Of a stretch of 64,000 bases of DNA, positions 63,549 through 64,000 are shown one piece after another. Position 1 is the stretch's first letter. The number at the start of each line of letters is the position of its first letter. The position numbers were made by a program, and so were the translations under genes. Under the pieces are notes generated by a model. That model had not been told where the DNA came from. It made no database searches and worked only from the letters and a program-made list of their open reading frames with translations. The DNA comes from Cyprinodon diabolis (lineage: Eukaryota > Chordata > Actinopteri > Cyprinodontiformes > Cyprinodontidae). The stretch lies in assembly GCA_030533445.1 (NCBI GenBank), contig JARPUW010000561.1, forward strand, positions 372,001 to 436,000. Direction: 5' to 3'.

Positions 63549-64000
63549 CGATTAATGATACAGCCATGATCTTTTCTGGCAATCATCTAGAGCTGAAAAC
63601 TAACAATATAAAGTAGATTTGAGCAGATGTTTTTGGTTCCAAGCTTCAAAACAGAAGTTGAGGCCAAAACGCTCTTTTCACAGTGAGATAATGCCATTTT
63701 GGCCTCTAGAGTTGTAACAGACAGACCATTAATGATACTGCCATGATCTTTTCTGGCAATCATCTAGAGCTGAAAACTAACAATATAAAGTAGATTTGAG
63801 CAGATGTTTTTGGTTCCAAGCTTCAAATCAGAAGTTGAGGCCAAAACGCTCTTTTCACAGTGAGATAATGCCATTTTGGCCTCTGGAGTAGTAACAGACA
63901 AACCATTAATGATACAGCCATGATCTTTTCTGGCAATCATCTAGAGCTGAAAACTAACTATATAAAGTAGATTTGGGCAGATGTTTTTGGTTCCAAGCTT
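63549..64000. repeat. Right edge of the window, array continues
   Basis: Two full monomers (A103/CAGACC at 63,549 and ACTG/GTAG at 63,726) and the first 98 bp of a CTAT/GGG monomer from 63,903, cut inside the HindIII-type AAGCTT site. The first starts CGATTAATG, a change shared only with the monomer at 55,405. There is no sign of the array ending. Confidence 0.9.

Larger units (their letters stand above)
1..64000. repeat. 177-bp tandem satellite array filling the whole window
   Basis: The entire window is head-to-tail copies of a 177-bp monomer, all in one orientation. The anchor CCATTAATG begins at 3, 180, 357, 534 and then every 177 bases. There are 361 complete monomers, plus 2 bases at the left edge and 98 at the right, so the array continues past both ends. 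The consensus has 67 G or C of 177. Spacing changes only at a few indels: +1 near 8,050, 52,504, 53,213, 54,099, 58,345 and 63,479, and -3 near 54,400. No stretch of unique DNA, transposon or simple repeat interrupts it. This is eukaryotic satellite organisation; a centromeric or heterochromatic location is inferred. The family is not recognised. Confidence 0.98.

Noticed and set aside
1..64000. CRISPR array
   Set aside because: The whole 177-bp unit is repeated without unique spacers between short repeats, and no cas-like gene is present.
1..64000. Primate alpha satellite
   Set aside because: The length is 177 and not 171, I see no CENP-B box (the consensus has a single CpG, the box needs two), and the sequence does not resemble what I know of alphoid monomers.
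1..64000. Arabidopsis-type 178-bp centromeric satellite
   Set aside because: Similar length and a HindIII-type site are shared, but the sequence does not match my recollection of that repeat. A relation to other plant 176-178 bp satellites cannot be tested here, so no family is named.
1..64000. A hidden gene, tRNA, rRNA or mobile element between repeats
   Set aside because: The 177-base register is continuous throughout apart from seven small indels, so no room remains for any inserted element.

Overview
The window is one uninterrupted tandem satellite array. From base 1 to base 64000 I see only head-to-tail copies of one monomer of 177 bp (about 38% GC, counted on the consensus), all in the same orientation. 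There are 361 complete copies, 2 bases of a preceding copy and 98 bases of a following one. I see no genic ORF, RNA gene, transposon, microsatellite or unique sequence. Such an array is typical of a eukaryotic nuclear chromosome, centromeric, pericentromeric or subtelomeric heterochromatin, and unlike a prokaryotic genome. I do not recognise the satellite family. The length is in the nucleosome-sized range of many plant and animal centromeric satellites, and each copy has a HindIII-type AAGCTT site. Length alone cannot place the organism. Below, monomers are numbered from CCATTAATG as position 1 (M1 starts at 3).

Monomers differ at roughly 25 recurrent diagnostic positions, and the order of variants shows higher-order repeats (HORs) at several scales. 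Domain A (about 1-41,400) is built on a 21-monomer HOR (3,717 bp), complete at 10,093-13,809 and 19,474-23,190. Shortened cycles of 10, 6 and 16 monomers lie between them. At 25,370-33,160 a 22-monomer block (3,894 bp) is duplicated in tandem with no difference I noticed. Together with a 14-monomer block it forms a 36-monomer (6,372 bp) cycle that comes round again up to about 41.2 kb. Domain B (about 41,422-51,156) is a 16-monomer HOR (2,832 bp): two full copies, one truncated copy and the start of another. Domain C (about 51,157-54,345) consists of monomers of nearly one class with many private changes and single-base insertions. Domain D (about 54,346-64,000) is a mosaic with 17-, 9- and 3-monomer duplications.

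There are no genes working together here. The array shows repeated unequal exchange and segmental amplification. Two further properties stand out. 177 is 59 codons, so minus-strand reading frames stay in register across the array; each copy carries a 58-codon ORF closed by a TAG next to the following ATG, and one double-substitution variant, amplified to three places, removes that stop to give 117-residue ORFs. Each consensus copy also carries a perfect 10-bp inverted repeat with a 27-nt spacer. I regard the ORFs as fortuitous. Identity counts are by eye and not computed.
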